Of a stretch of 19,249 bases of DNA, positions 7,460 to 13,371 are shown piece by piece; within the stretch, counting starts at the first letter, position 1; each line of letters opens with the position of its first letter. This DNA is from GCA-003244245 sp036521655. GTDB taxonomy: Bacteria > Actinomycetota > Actinomycetes > Mycobacteriales > Pseudonocardiaceae. Location: NCBI GenBank assembly GCA_036521655.1, contig DATDHI010000037.1, positions 1 through 19,249 of the forward strand, in the 5' to 3' direction. The translations under genes were made by a program, and so were the position numbers. The notes beneath the pieces were generated by a model. The model did not search any database, was not told the DNA's origin, and saw only the letters and a list, made by a program, of their open reading frames with translations.

Positions 7460-8248
7460 ATGGATCTGAACCTGTCCGGCAAGGTCGCCGTGGTCACCGG
7501 CGCCAGCAAAGGGATCGGCCTGGCTATCACCCGGTCGCTGGCGGCCGAGGGGGTGAGCGTGGCCGCGGGAGCCCGGGGAGGCAGCGACGAGCTGTCCGAG
7601 CTCGCTGTGCGATCCGCAGTACATCCGGTGCTGGTGGACCTCACCACGCCGGAGGGCCCAACCCGACTCGTCGAAGAGGCGACCCGGACGTTCGGTGGCC
7701 TCGACATCCTGGTGAACAATGTCGGAGCGGTGCGCCCGCGGCTCGAGGGGTTCCTGGCGCTCACCGACGACGACTGGGACTGGGCGCTGAGTATCAACTT
7801 CCTCGCTGCGGTCCGAACCACCCGCGCCGCACTGCCGCACTTGCTCGACCGCGCTCCCGCCACGATCGTCACCGTGAGCTCGGTCAACGCGTTCTTGCCG
7901 GACCCGGCAGTCATCGACTACAGCGCCGCCAAGGGCGCTCTTACCAACTTCTGCAAGTCCCTATCCAAGGAGTTCGGCCCTCGAGGGGTGCGAGTCAACA
8001 CCGTCAGCCCTGGTCCGGTCGAGACCGACCTGTGGTTCGGGGACGACGGAGTCGCCGCCACCGTCGCCCGGACCAAGCACGGTCATCCCGAAGAGGTCGC
8101 CAAGCAGGCCGTCGCCGAAGCCTCGACCGGCCGCTTCACTCACCCACGGGAGGTCGCCGACCTGGTACTGCTGCTGGTTTCTGATCGTGCGGGCAACGTC
8201 ACCGGCACCGACGTCCTGATCGACGGAGGGTTAGTCAAGACCCTATGA
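7460..8248 (+). CDS. Short-chain dehydrogenase/reductase (classical SDR)
   Basis: A classical SDR of 262 residues, starting at ATG 7460 behind GAGGAG; upstream in-frame codons overlap the preceding gene and are discounted. It carries the Rossmann nucleotide motif TGASKGIG (13-20), NNVG (86-89), the catalytic serine in TVSSVNA (140/141) and Y154-S-A-A-K158, followed by VRVNTVSPGPVETDLW and the C-terminal GTDVLIDGGL. The residue following the second strand is Ala/Arg-rich (AAGARGG) without an acidic residue, which suggests NADP(H) rather than NAD(H). It is the second gene of the pair with the alpha/beta hydrolase. The substrate is unknown; family members of this type oxidise or reduce secondary alcohols, ketones or acyl-carrier substrates. 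Confidence 0.93.
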   Translation: MDLNLSGKVAVVTGASKGIGLAITRSLAAEGVSVAAGARGGSDELSELAVRSAVHPVLVDLTTPEGPTRLVEEATRTFGGLDILVNNVGAVRPRLEGFLALTDDDWDWALSINFLAAVRTTRAALPHLLDRAPATIVTVSSVNAFLPDPAVIDYSAAKGALTNFCKSLSKEFGPRGVRVNTVSPGPVETDLWFGDDGVAATVARTKHGHPEEVAKQAVAEASTGRFTHPREVADLVLLLVSDRAGNVTGTDVLIDGGLVKTL

Positions 8249-8632
8249 CCCACGGGGTCGTTCCTCAGAGCCGTGACCGCGCCCTCCGGCGGCTGATCGG
8301 TGCGGGACACCGGCGACAATGCTGCTGCGCTAATGCTCGGTCTCGGGCCATTGGCCGCCGCACCGGGGCGGCGAGTGGCGCTGACCGCATTGCTGGCCGC
8401 GGTGGGTGCCCTGCTGGTCGACATCTATCTGTACTGAGCGCCGACATCGGTGAGCCTGGTCGGAAATCCAGCCGTATCGGAGACGGCGTGCCGGCGTTGT
8501 CCAGTAGGGTACCGTTGCTCGTGGCGCGGGTCTGGATGCGAGAAGGTCGTCCGAGGCCGTAGCGATCGCTGGGCGCAGGGGCTGACAGACCGGGCCGCCA
8601 CATCGGGCCAAGGCACCAGTTGAGGAGATCCG
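8249..8632. other. 384-bp spacer between the SDR gene and wag31
   Basis: The spacer holds a short membrane-protein-like remnant (8300-8437). After it there is about 195 bp without coding signal, containing a possible -10 box (TAGGGT, 8505-8510) about 120 bp before the wag31 start. I saw no convincing -35 partner, no strong hairpin and no RNA gene. Confidence 0.5.
8300..8437 (+). pseudogene. C-terminal remnant of a small membrane protein
   Basis: A 45-codon frame from GTG 8300 to TGA 8435-8437 reads DNAAALMLGLGPLAAAPGRR then VALTALLAAVGALLVDIYLY. That is one or two hydrophobic helices with an Arg-rich turn, typical of the end of a small integral membrane protein. An in-frame stop lies just upstream and no ribosome binding site precedes the GTG. 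It could be a relic or a very small membrane protein; the family is not recognised. Confidence 0.35.
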
Positions 8633-9427
8633 ATGCCGTTGACCCCCGCGGACGTTCACAACGTCGCATTCAGCAAGCCGCCGCTCGGTAAGCGGGGCTA
8701 CCACGAGGACGAGGTGGACGCCTTCCTCGACCTGGTCGAGGCTGAGCTGGCTCGGTTGATCGAGGAGAACAACGATCTCCGCGACCAGATTGAGCAGCTC
8801 GATCAGGAGCAGCGCCCGGGGCCGGTCGACACCGGGCCTCACCTTCGCCCGTTGGAGCCACCTCCGCCGATGATGGCCCCGGTGCCGCCGCCGATGAGGG
8901 AACAAACCTCACCAGCCGGTGATCACAACGTGCAAGCCACCAAGGTGCTGGGCTTGGCCCAGGAGATGGCGGAGCGGTTGACCGGCGAGGCCAAGGCCGA
9001 GGCGAACGCGATGGTGAGCAGGGCCCGAGCCACCTCCGAGCAGCTGCTCTCCGACGCGAGGGCGAAGGCCGAGGGCATGGTCAACGAGGCCAGAACCCGG
9101 GCCGAGACGATGCTCAATGACGCCGGTACGAGAGCTGAGACCCTGGAGCAGCAGTCCCGGGAGAACGCCGCGTCGCTGGAGCGCGATGCGGCGCGCAAGC
9201 ACACCGAGGTCATCGCTGCGCTCAGCCAGGAGAAGAACACCCTGGAGAAGAAGATCGACGAACTGCGCACATTCGAGCTCGAGTACCGCAATCGGTTGAA
9301 GACCTACCTGGACTCACAGATCCGAGACCTGGACGGGCGCGGATCCGCCGCGCCAGTCGACCCGAAGCGCCACCAACAGGACTTGGTGGCCCCCGGTTTC
9401 GGCGTGCACGCCGAAACCCGCTGGTGA
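8633..9427 (+). CDS. wag31: DivIVA/Wag31-like polar growth coiled-coil protein
   Basis: DivIVA proteins bind negatively curved membrane at cell poles and, in actinobacteria, recruit the machinery for polar wall growth. The 264-residue product has the N-terminal DivIVA membrane-binding segment MPLTPADVHNVAFSKPPLGK, then RGYHEDEVDAFLDLVE and the first coiled coil to about residue 60. A Pro-rich linker (about 62-95) follows, then a long Ala/Glu-rich coiled coil (about 100-235) and a short tail. GAGGAG lies 6 nt before ATG 8633. The usual neighbours of the essential copy (sepF, ylmG and the division cluster) are absent here, so this could be a paralogue or the main copy after rearrangement. The length and full domain order favour a functional protein. 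Confidence 0.9.
   Translation: MPLTPADVHNVAFSKPPLGKRGYHEDEVDAFLDLVEAELARLIEENNDLRDQIEQLDQEQRPGPVDTGPHLRPLEPPPPMMAPVPPPMREQTSPAGDHNVQATKVLGLAQEMAERLTGEAKAEANAMVSRARATSEQLLSDARAKAEGMVNEARTRAETMLNDAGTRAETLEQQSRENAASLERDAARKHTEVIAALSQEKNTLEKKIDELRTFELEYRNRLKTYLDSQIRDLDGRGSAAPVDPKRHQQDLVAPGFGVHAETRW
9395..9418. terminator. Perfect 24-bp palindrome at the wag31 3' end
   Basis: Two 12-nt arms (GGTTTCGGCGTG and its exact complement) meet without a spacer, 6 bp before the wag31 TGA, so the structure is inside the coding sequence. In RNA it would form a 10-bp stem with a TGCA loop. There is no following U-tract, so it would be an actinobacterial-type hairpin terminator or a dimeric protein site. A weaker hairpin (CACCAA/TTGGTG, 9371-9388) precedes it. 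Confidence 0.45.
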
Positions 9428-9475
9428 CGTTCCCGGCCGCGCGGAATAGCTTTACCAGACAGCCTGTCGAGGTCT

Positions 9476-9510
9476 TATGACGATGTCTCGGTATCGTCGT
9501 AACGTATAGT
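9476..9510 (+). promoter_or_regulatory. Promoter and candidate operator of the tetR gene
   Basis: An imperfect inverted repeat with 9-bp arms (TATGACGAT and ATCGTCGTA, one mismatch, 8-bp spacer, 9476-9501) directly precedes a -10 box TATAGT at 9505-9510. The GTG start lies 6 bp after the -10, so transcription should begin at or within a base of the start codon, meaning a leaderless mRNA, as is common in actinobacteria. An operator overlapping the promoter fits autorepression by the TetR protein. Position and symmetry are visible; the regulator assignment is inference. Confidence 0.5.
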
Positions 9511-9516
9511 GGGCTG

Positions 9517-10135
9517 GTGCCGAGGCTGTGGAAAGAGACGATCGAGGCGCACAGCCGTGCGGTGCGCGAGGCGACCCTGGACACCACTGCGGCGCTGGTG
9601 GCCCAGCACGGGCTGCTGTCGGTGACGATGTCGCGGATCGCCGAGGAGACCGGCATCGGCCGGGCGACGCTCTACAAGTACTTCCCGGACGTCGAAGCGA
9701 TCCTGCTGGCATGGCACGAACGTCACGTCACCGGTCACCTCGAACATCTCACCGCAGTCCGGGACCAGGCTGGCCGGCCTGGCGCGCGGCTCGACGCTGT
9801 GCTCGAGGCCTACGCGCTCCATTTCCCACGAGCACAACGAGCATCACGGCACCGAACTGGCGGCACTGCTGCAGCAGGGTGAGCACGTCGTCCGAGCGCA
9901 GCAGCAGCTGCGCGACATGATCCGAGACCTGCTGATCGAGGGCGCTGAGACCGGTGACGTCCGGGATGATGTCGCGCCCGAGGAGCTCGTGAGCTACTGC
10001 CTGCACGCCCTCACGGCGGCTAGCAGCCTGCCGTCCAAGGCCGCGGTCCGCCGGCTCGTGACCGTCACGCTGGCCGGGTTGCGCCCCAGCCAGCGTGACC
10101 CAGAGGGCATGTCCCCTGGATCTTCATGCTTGTGA
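9517..10135 (+). pseudogene. TetR-family transcriptional regulator, one frameshift
   Basis: The N-terminal DNA-binding domain is intact: about 30 helical residues from GTG 9517, then SVTMSRIAEETGIGRATLYK and YFPDVEAILLAWHERH (the helix-turn-helix and the conserved T-L-Y-K-Y-F). Near 9819-9820 the frame is lost: the first frame runs on to a stop after about 121 codons. The ligand-binding half continues one base over as ISHEHNEHHGTELAALLQQ, then HVVRAQQQLRDMIRDLLIEG and LVSYCLHALTAASSLPSKAA, to a TGA at 10133-10135. Removing one C after GCGCTC restores a 206-residue TetR protein of normal length. It is either a recent loss-of-function or a base-calling error. The truncated first frame would still make a DNA-binding domain without most of the dimerisation half. 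Confidence 0.82.
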
Positions 10136-10202
10136 CACCTGGTCGACCACCTGCAGGTCGTGGCCGATGACGATGCCGGCCTGCCGGCACGTGCTCGTTC
10201 AT
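10124..10202 (-). pseudogene. Small decayed gene with preserved start signals
   Basis: A strong ribosome binding site (GAAGGAG, 7-nt spacing) precedes ATG 10202, which begins MNEHV. In the adjacent frame the sequence immediately reads CRQAGIVIGHDLQVVDQVSQ, then A and a stop at 10124-10126, which looks like an authentic protein C-terminus. This is the same start-plus-end pattern as the chloroperoxidase relic, so a large internal deletion is likely. The family is not recognised. Its end overlaps the tetR 3' end by 12 bp, and the nested inverted repeat lies 55 bp upstream of its start, as expected for a TetR target. Confidence 0.45.
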
Positions 10203-10257
10203 GACTCAACTCCTTCGTGCAGCTCCCGGTTCGCCGGGTGCCGAGACAGTGGTTTGT

Positions 10258-10306
10258 TGTTTGTGTGCGTATGACGACATCTGGTGTCGCCAGATGCACA
10301 CAAACA
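10258..10306. promoter_or_regulatory. Nested inverted repeats, candidate TetR-type operator
   Basis: An outer perfect repeat (TGTTTGTGTGC at 10258-10268 with GCACACAAACA at 10296-10306) encloses an inner perfect repeat (CATCTGG at 10278-10284, 5-bp spacer, CCAGATG at 10290-10296). The left spacer begins TATGACGA, the same eight bases that begin the operator-like site before the tetR gene at 9476. The placement upstream of the small decayed gene suggests it was the regulated promoter of a tetR/target pair. Confidence 0.5.
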
Positions 10307-10573
10307 GTGACCATGGATGGGAGGTCATAACGAGATCCGACGAGCGTCTCCGGGCGTACGCCACTACCGTGGCAAGCTGGCTGATGTCAGTCCTGACCCC
10401 AACGGGCCCAAGTCAGTCCTCGGCTTCACCTGCGGGCACCAACAGGCCACGATGTGCGGACCGGCTTACGGGTTGCTGCACCGATATGCGGCGATGACGC
10501 CGGCCGGGGGACCCACCGGTTCAGCGGCATATCTGAGGAAAATCGACGTACGAAACGAGTGTGAATGTCCCGT
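10307..10573. other. Non-coding stretch, nothing recognised
   Basis: Reading frames exist here but none has a ribosome binding site, family resemblance or sensible composition. I see no gene, repeat or hairpin beyond the operator on its left and the promoter on its right. Confidence 0.5.
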
Positions 10574-10599
10574 GTTTAAAGGTCGTCTACCTCGGGTAC
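10574..10599 (+). promoter_or_regulatory. Sigma-B/sigma-F-type stress promoter
   Basis: GTTTAA (10574-10579), 14 bp, GGGTAC (10594-10599) matches the actinobacterial general stress sigma consensus (Streptomyces sigma-B GNNT-N14-16-GGGTAC/T; mycobacterial SigF GTTT-N-GGGTA). Transcription would start near 10606, leaving a leader of about 33 nt with GGGAGG before ATG 10639. Confidence 0.7.
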
Positions 10600-10638
10600 A
10601 TTCTTAGCTGTAAGAGCCTATAGAGGGAGGTTTTGGAC

Positions 10639-11154
10639 ATGGACGACAATCTGGAGACGCGGGATCTGGAATCCGGCACCACCCAGAAGCCAGCAGTGGC
10701 CTACGACCCCGAGACGCTAGGAGAGCCTGGCCAGCCGGGAGTTCCCACGGAAGACCAGTATCCTACTAATGAAAGAGACGAGAAAAAGGATATCGCTGCC
10801 GACGTTGATATTCCGGGGCCTTATCCCTCCGGCCATGGGGATCCTACGGGAGAACCTCTTTCGTCCGAGCCGGAACTTACCAAGGAAACGCGAGGCGTGG
10901 GGTCACTGGGGGACCTTGTTCAGGGGCCCGGTACATCGCCGCTGGGCGAGACGGGGAGCGTAGACAGCCGTGTATCTGACCCTGCGTATGAGCCGAAGAC
11001 TCCGCAGGAGAAGATCGACAAGGCCAGAGCGGAATCGCTTCCCGGAGGCGTTCCGGAGGACGCGGACGTGGGTACCGGTCGTAAGAAAGGTCAAGGTTTG
11101 CCTCCCGGGTCGGTAGGGAGGGGGCACGATACACCGCAGACACCTGCCACCTGA
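10639..11154 (+). CDS. Disordered hydrophilic protein, function unknown
   Basis: This 171-residue protein is rich in Gly, Pro, Glu, Asp, Lys and Thr, with no cysteine, almost no aromatic residues and no hydrophobic segment, so it should be largely unfolded. It contains loose repeats of the P-x-x-P/G-E-P kind (TLGEPGQPGVPTEDQYP, GHGDPTGEPLSSEPE, PQEKIDKARAESLPGGVPED). I do not recognise a family. ATG 10639 follows GGGAGG by 8 nt; a TTG two codons earlier is less likely. The codon use is less G/C-biased than that of its neighbours, which may mean transfer or relaxed selection. A sigma-B/F-type promoter lies just upstream, and a matching one drives the facing hemerythrin-encapsulin operon, so a stress or desiccation role is a reasonable guess, nothing more. 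Confidence 0.72.
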   Translation: MDDNLETRDLESGTTQKPAVAYDPETLGEPGQPGVPTEDQYPTNERDEKKDIAADVDIPGPYPSGHGDPTGEPLSSEPELTKETRGVGSLGDLVQGPGTSPLGETGSVDSRVSDPAYEPKTPQEKIDKARAESLPGGVPEDADVGTGRKKGQGLPPGSVGRGHDTPQTPAT

Positions 11155-11206
11155 GGATTCTGCGCTTGGAGTACGCGCTCGTGCTGAGCTCTCGCGTGAC
11201 CTGTCC

Positions 11207-11269
11207 TTCCCGAACTCAACCGCAGAGCTATCCGGCATATCCCGAATAGCTCTGCGGTTGAGTTGGGAA
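11207..11269. terminator. Bidirectional terminator between convergent genes
   Basis: A perfect 19-bp inverted repeat (AACTCAACCGCAGAGCTAT, 11213-11231, with its complement at 11246-11264) closes on a 14-nt loop. The outer TTCCC/GGGAA extends the stem to 24 bp past one bulged G. It sits 52 bp after the disordered-protein stop and about 29 bp after the encapsulin stop on the other strand, so it can end both transcripts. Confidence 0.85.
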
Positions 11270-11297
11270 CCCGGGAGCGAGAACGCCCCGGTAGGGT

Positions 11298-12119
11298 TTA
11301 GCCCTCGGTGAGGGCGACGGCAGCATCGGGTTCGTTGACGCGGAAGCTGAAACTTTCTTCCAGGTACAGTGTCACAAGCTCGGCGTCGTGCCGGGTATAG
11401 CCAATCGAGAAGTCCTGCCCGATATCTAGCACGAAGTCGCCACCTCGCGTGCTCACCACGAGGCCACCGTCCAAGCCGGGAGCCCAGATGATGTCTCCGC
11501 CGATGATTTTGGTCAGGTGCTGCCGCACGGGGTAGCCGCCGTCCTCGGTTGCCTCCACGATGCGGGTGTAGCCCTCTGGCCCGATGGCCAGGGTGTAGGG
11601 ACCCTCGATGCCCGCTTGCCGGAGCACGTCGGTTGCCTTGGCGAGTGCATGCGGGTAAGCGGTGACGTCCTGCCCGAGCGGCAACGCCTGATGCGTACTG
11701 GCTTCCGCGATCCCGGTGATCCCCGCATCCGGCCAGCCATGGAAGAGGGCACGGTTTTCGATCAACGCGGCGTCGTGGGCGGCTCGATTGAGGTCGGCGT
11801 AGTCCACGTCGGTCGCGCCTCGTTCGGCATCCTGCAGCCCTGAGCATTCCACAGTGAAGCTCACGCGGAATTCACTCAGCGCGAGGACCCGTCGTTGCCG
11901 GGCGTGCGCTGTCTCGGATTTGGTCCCCGGCGGTGTGGTCTCCAGGGAGGCAGTCCGGCCGAGGTTGGTGGCGGAGTGCGTCCAGCCGTGCGGCCCCGAC
12001 CAGTCGACGAGCCGCCGCGCGGCAAGCCGGGGAGTGAGCCGGGTTTTCGCTTCGTCGTCGATTTGCTCCCATCCCGCCGCCGGGATTGGTGCATGTTCCC
12101 GCAAGAGATGATCCGTCAT
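11298..12119 (-). CDS. Encapsulin shell protein (family 1, linocin-M18-like)
   Basis: Encapsulins have the HK97 phage capsid fold and assemble into icosahedral protein cages (60 subunits, about 24 nm, for proteins of this size) that enclose cargo enzymes. The 273-residue product shows the family in order: LLREHAPIPAAGWEQIDDEA, RRLVDWSGPHGWTHSATNLG, LSEFRVSFTVE, DLNRAAHDAALIENRALFHG, the A-domain GPYTLAIGPEGYTRIVE, then GGDIIWAPGLDGGLVVSTRG and GQDFSIGYTRHDAELVTLYL, ending EESFSFRV. ATG 12119 lies 3 bp after the cargo stop codon, with AAGGGA inside the cargo's last codons, so translation is probably coupled. The cargo gene just upstream ends in a docking peptide for this shell, confirming the pairing. 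Confidence 0.95.
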   Translation of the reverse strand: MTDHLLREHAPIPAAGWEQIDDEAKTRLTPRLAARRLVDWSGPHGWTHSATNLGRTASLETTPPGTKSETAHARQRRVLALSEFRVSFTVECSGLQDAERGATDVDYADLNRAAHDAALIENRALFHGWPDAGITGIAEASTHQALPLGQDVTAYPHALAKATDVLRQAGIEGPYTLAIGPEGYTRIVEATEDGGYPVRQHLTKIIGGDIIWAPGLDGGLVVSTRGGDFVLDIGQDFSIGYTRHDAELVTLYLEESFSFRVNEPDAAVALTEG

Positions 12120-12122
12120 CGT

Positions 12123-12677
12123 TTAGCGTCCCTTCAAACTGCCGATACCCAGAGAAGCAGCCTCCCCGGGCGAAATCTGCGCCTGTATCGTGCTGACATA
12201 CCCCTGAGGATCCTTGTCGCTGGTATCCAGGTCGCGGGCATCGGCATGAACAGTCTTGAACTCGAGAAATTGGCGGCCCAGTTCTTCCCGCACGTCGGGC
12301 GGAGTATTACGGCGAAAATCGGCGAGGGCCTCGTCCTCTTCCTCGGCCATGTGATCGCTATTGGCCATCCGCGTCTGCCGGACGCCGGCCCACCACGCCG
12401 AGCTACCGATCGGGTGCCGGGCCACCTCACGCACCCCGTCCCGGATGTCGTTGTGGTCACCGATCGCGTCGACGGTTTCGTCCTCGGCGTCATCGCCACG
12501 GCGTAGCAGCTGCGGGTAGAGGATGGCCTCCTCCGCCGCGGCATGCACCTCAAGCAGGGTCGCTAGGGGATCCCATACCGCCCGTAGCTCCGCGACCCCC
12601 CCAGCGTCGTCCAGCGCAGCGAACCTCCGCCGGAACGTATCGTGATCGTCCAAGATCAGCTGCGTGATATCCGCCAT
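12123..12677 (-). CDS. Hemerythrin-domain cargo protein with encapsulin-targeting tail
   Basis: Hemerythrin domains hold a diiron centre in a four-helix bundle that binds O2, or reacts with peroxide or NO. In this 184-residue protein the iron-ligand pattern is present: H12 in LDDHDTF, H45-x-x-x-E49 in LEVHAAAEEAILYP, H75 in GDHNDIRD and H109-x-x-x-E113 in SDHMAEEEDE. The bundle ends near residue 145; a flexible linker (DTSDKDPQGY and on) leads to SLGIGSLKGR, the C-terminal targeting peptide that docks cargo on the inner surface of family 1 encapsulins (consensus around L-x-I/V-G-S-L-K/R). Hemerythrin-loaded encapsulins are known in actinobacteria and are thought to protect against oxidative or nitrosative stress. 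Start ATG 12677 follows GGGGAG; the shell gene follows after 3 bp and a sigma-B/F-type promoter lies about 75 bp upstream. Confidence 0.95.
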   Translation of the reverse strand: MADITQLILDDHDTFRRRFAALDDAGGVAELRAVWDPLATLLEVHAAAEEAILYPQLLRRGDDAEDETVDAIGDHNDIRDGVREVARHPIGSSAWWAGVRQTRMANSDHMAEEEDEALADFRRNTPPDVREELGRQFLEFKTVHADARDLDTSDKDPQGYVSTIQAQISPGEAASLGIGSLKGR

Positions 12678-12752
12678 CGAGCTCTGCTCCCCACCGCTTC
12701 CCTAGCAGACGGCAGCACCGAGCGCACCCCATCCGCCCCGACAAACAGGTGA

Positions 12753-12777
12753 GTACCCCAACCCGCCCGCGTTACAC
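12753..12777 (-). promoter_or_regulatory. Sigma-B/sigma-F-type promoter of the encapsulin operon
   Basis: Read on the minus strand: GTGT (12774-12777), 15 bp, GGGTAC (12753-12758), fitting GNNT-N14-16-GGGTAC. The predicted start near 12746 gives a leader of about 70 nt to the cargo ATG at 12677. It shares the GGGTAC -10 with the promoter of the convergent disordered-protein gene, implying one stress sigma factor controls both. Confidence 0.55.
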
Positions 12778-12935
12778 CTCCCGCCCGAAGCCGGGTCAGC
12801 GGGTTGCCCACGTCACCGGTTGTCGGCCGCCGGTCAGGGTGGCTTGACGCTCCATCCCGACTCCGCATCAAGCGCCGCCATCCGAGTTAGTTAACTGACC
12901 TAGACGCGGACGGAGGGCCAGCTAGGCTGAGTCAG

Positions 12936-13034
12936 ATGACTGCCGCCGTCATGCAGGCGCGCGTTGACCAGCTTGAAGCTGCCTTCGCCCCGCTGAAGCG
13001 TGGGCATCCCAACCTGAAGGCACTGCGGGCCTAA
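12936..13034 (+). CDS. Possible 32-residue small protein or gene fragment
   Basis: ATG 12936 begins MTAAVMQARVDQLEAAFAPL and 12 more residues ending in KALRA before a TAA at 13032-13034. It is an amphipathic helix-like peptide. A -10-like TAGGCT at 12923-12928 ends 7 bp before the ATG, so it could be a leaderless message; there is no ribosome binding site. It could equally be the start of a lost gene. Between the encapsulin operon and this point (12778-12935) I see nothing else apart from a short palindrome, AGTTAACT. Confidence 0.3.
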   Translation: MTAAVMQARVDQLEAAFAPLKRGHPNLKALRA

Positions 13035-13085
13035 ACGTCAACGGACGCTCCGGAAGACGACCCAGAAAGAAAGGCTTACCCTATC

Positions 13086-13371
13086 GTGACTGATCTTGCC
13101 GCTTTTGCTGAGCTGGTGCAACTTGATCACGGCTTGTGCGTGATCAACACGTTGCGGGGCGATGGCAGTGTCCAGTCGTCAGTGGTCAACGCCGGGGTCC
13201 TGGAACACCCACTGCGGGGAGGACAGGTTGTCGGACTCGTGGCCACCGGCGGCTCCGCAAACTGCACAATCTGCGAGCCGAACCCCGAGCCACGATCGTC
13301 GCCGGGCGGGCTGGCGATGGGCAACCGTCGAGGAAACGCCGAGATCATCGGCCCTGACGATCCGCATCCTC
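13086..13371 (+). pseudogene. F420/FMN-dependent PPOX-class oxidoreductase, degraded
   Basis: The pyridoxamine-oxidase-like (split beta-barrel) family uses F420 or flavin. GTG 13086 opens MTDLAAFAELVQLDHGLCVI and continues to RGGQVVGLVATGG in frame. Then RKLHNLRAEPRATIVA appears in a second frame, GWRWATVE in a third, and GNAEIIGPDDPHP back in the first. Each switch is explained by one missing base in a C or G run (near 13257, 13303 and 13330), three -1 changes in all. After DDPHP the last roughly 60 residues of the family are missing and the MmcQ gene begins at once. The 3' deletion makes it a real pseudogene; the three homopolymer changes alone could be sequence errors. Confidence 0.75.

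Noticed and set aside
8505..8512. TAGGGTAC upstream of wag31 as a second stress-sigma promoter
   Set aside because: It contains GGGTAC, but no GNNT occurs 14-16 bp upstream, so only a weak -10-like TAGGGT remains.
10317..10607. Plus-strand frame of 96 codons
   Set aside because: No ribosome binding site or family likeness, and it runs through the sigma-B/F-type promoter of the next gene.
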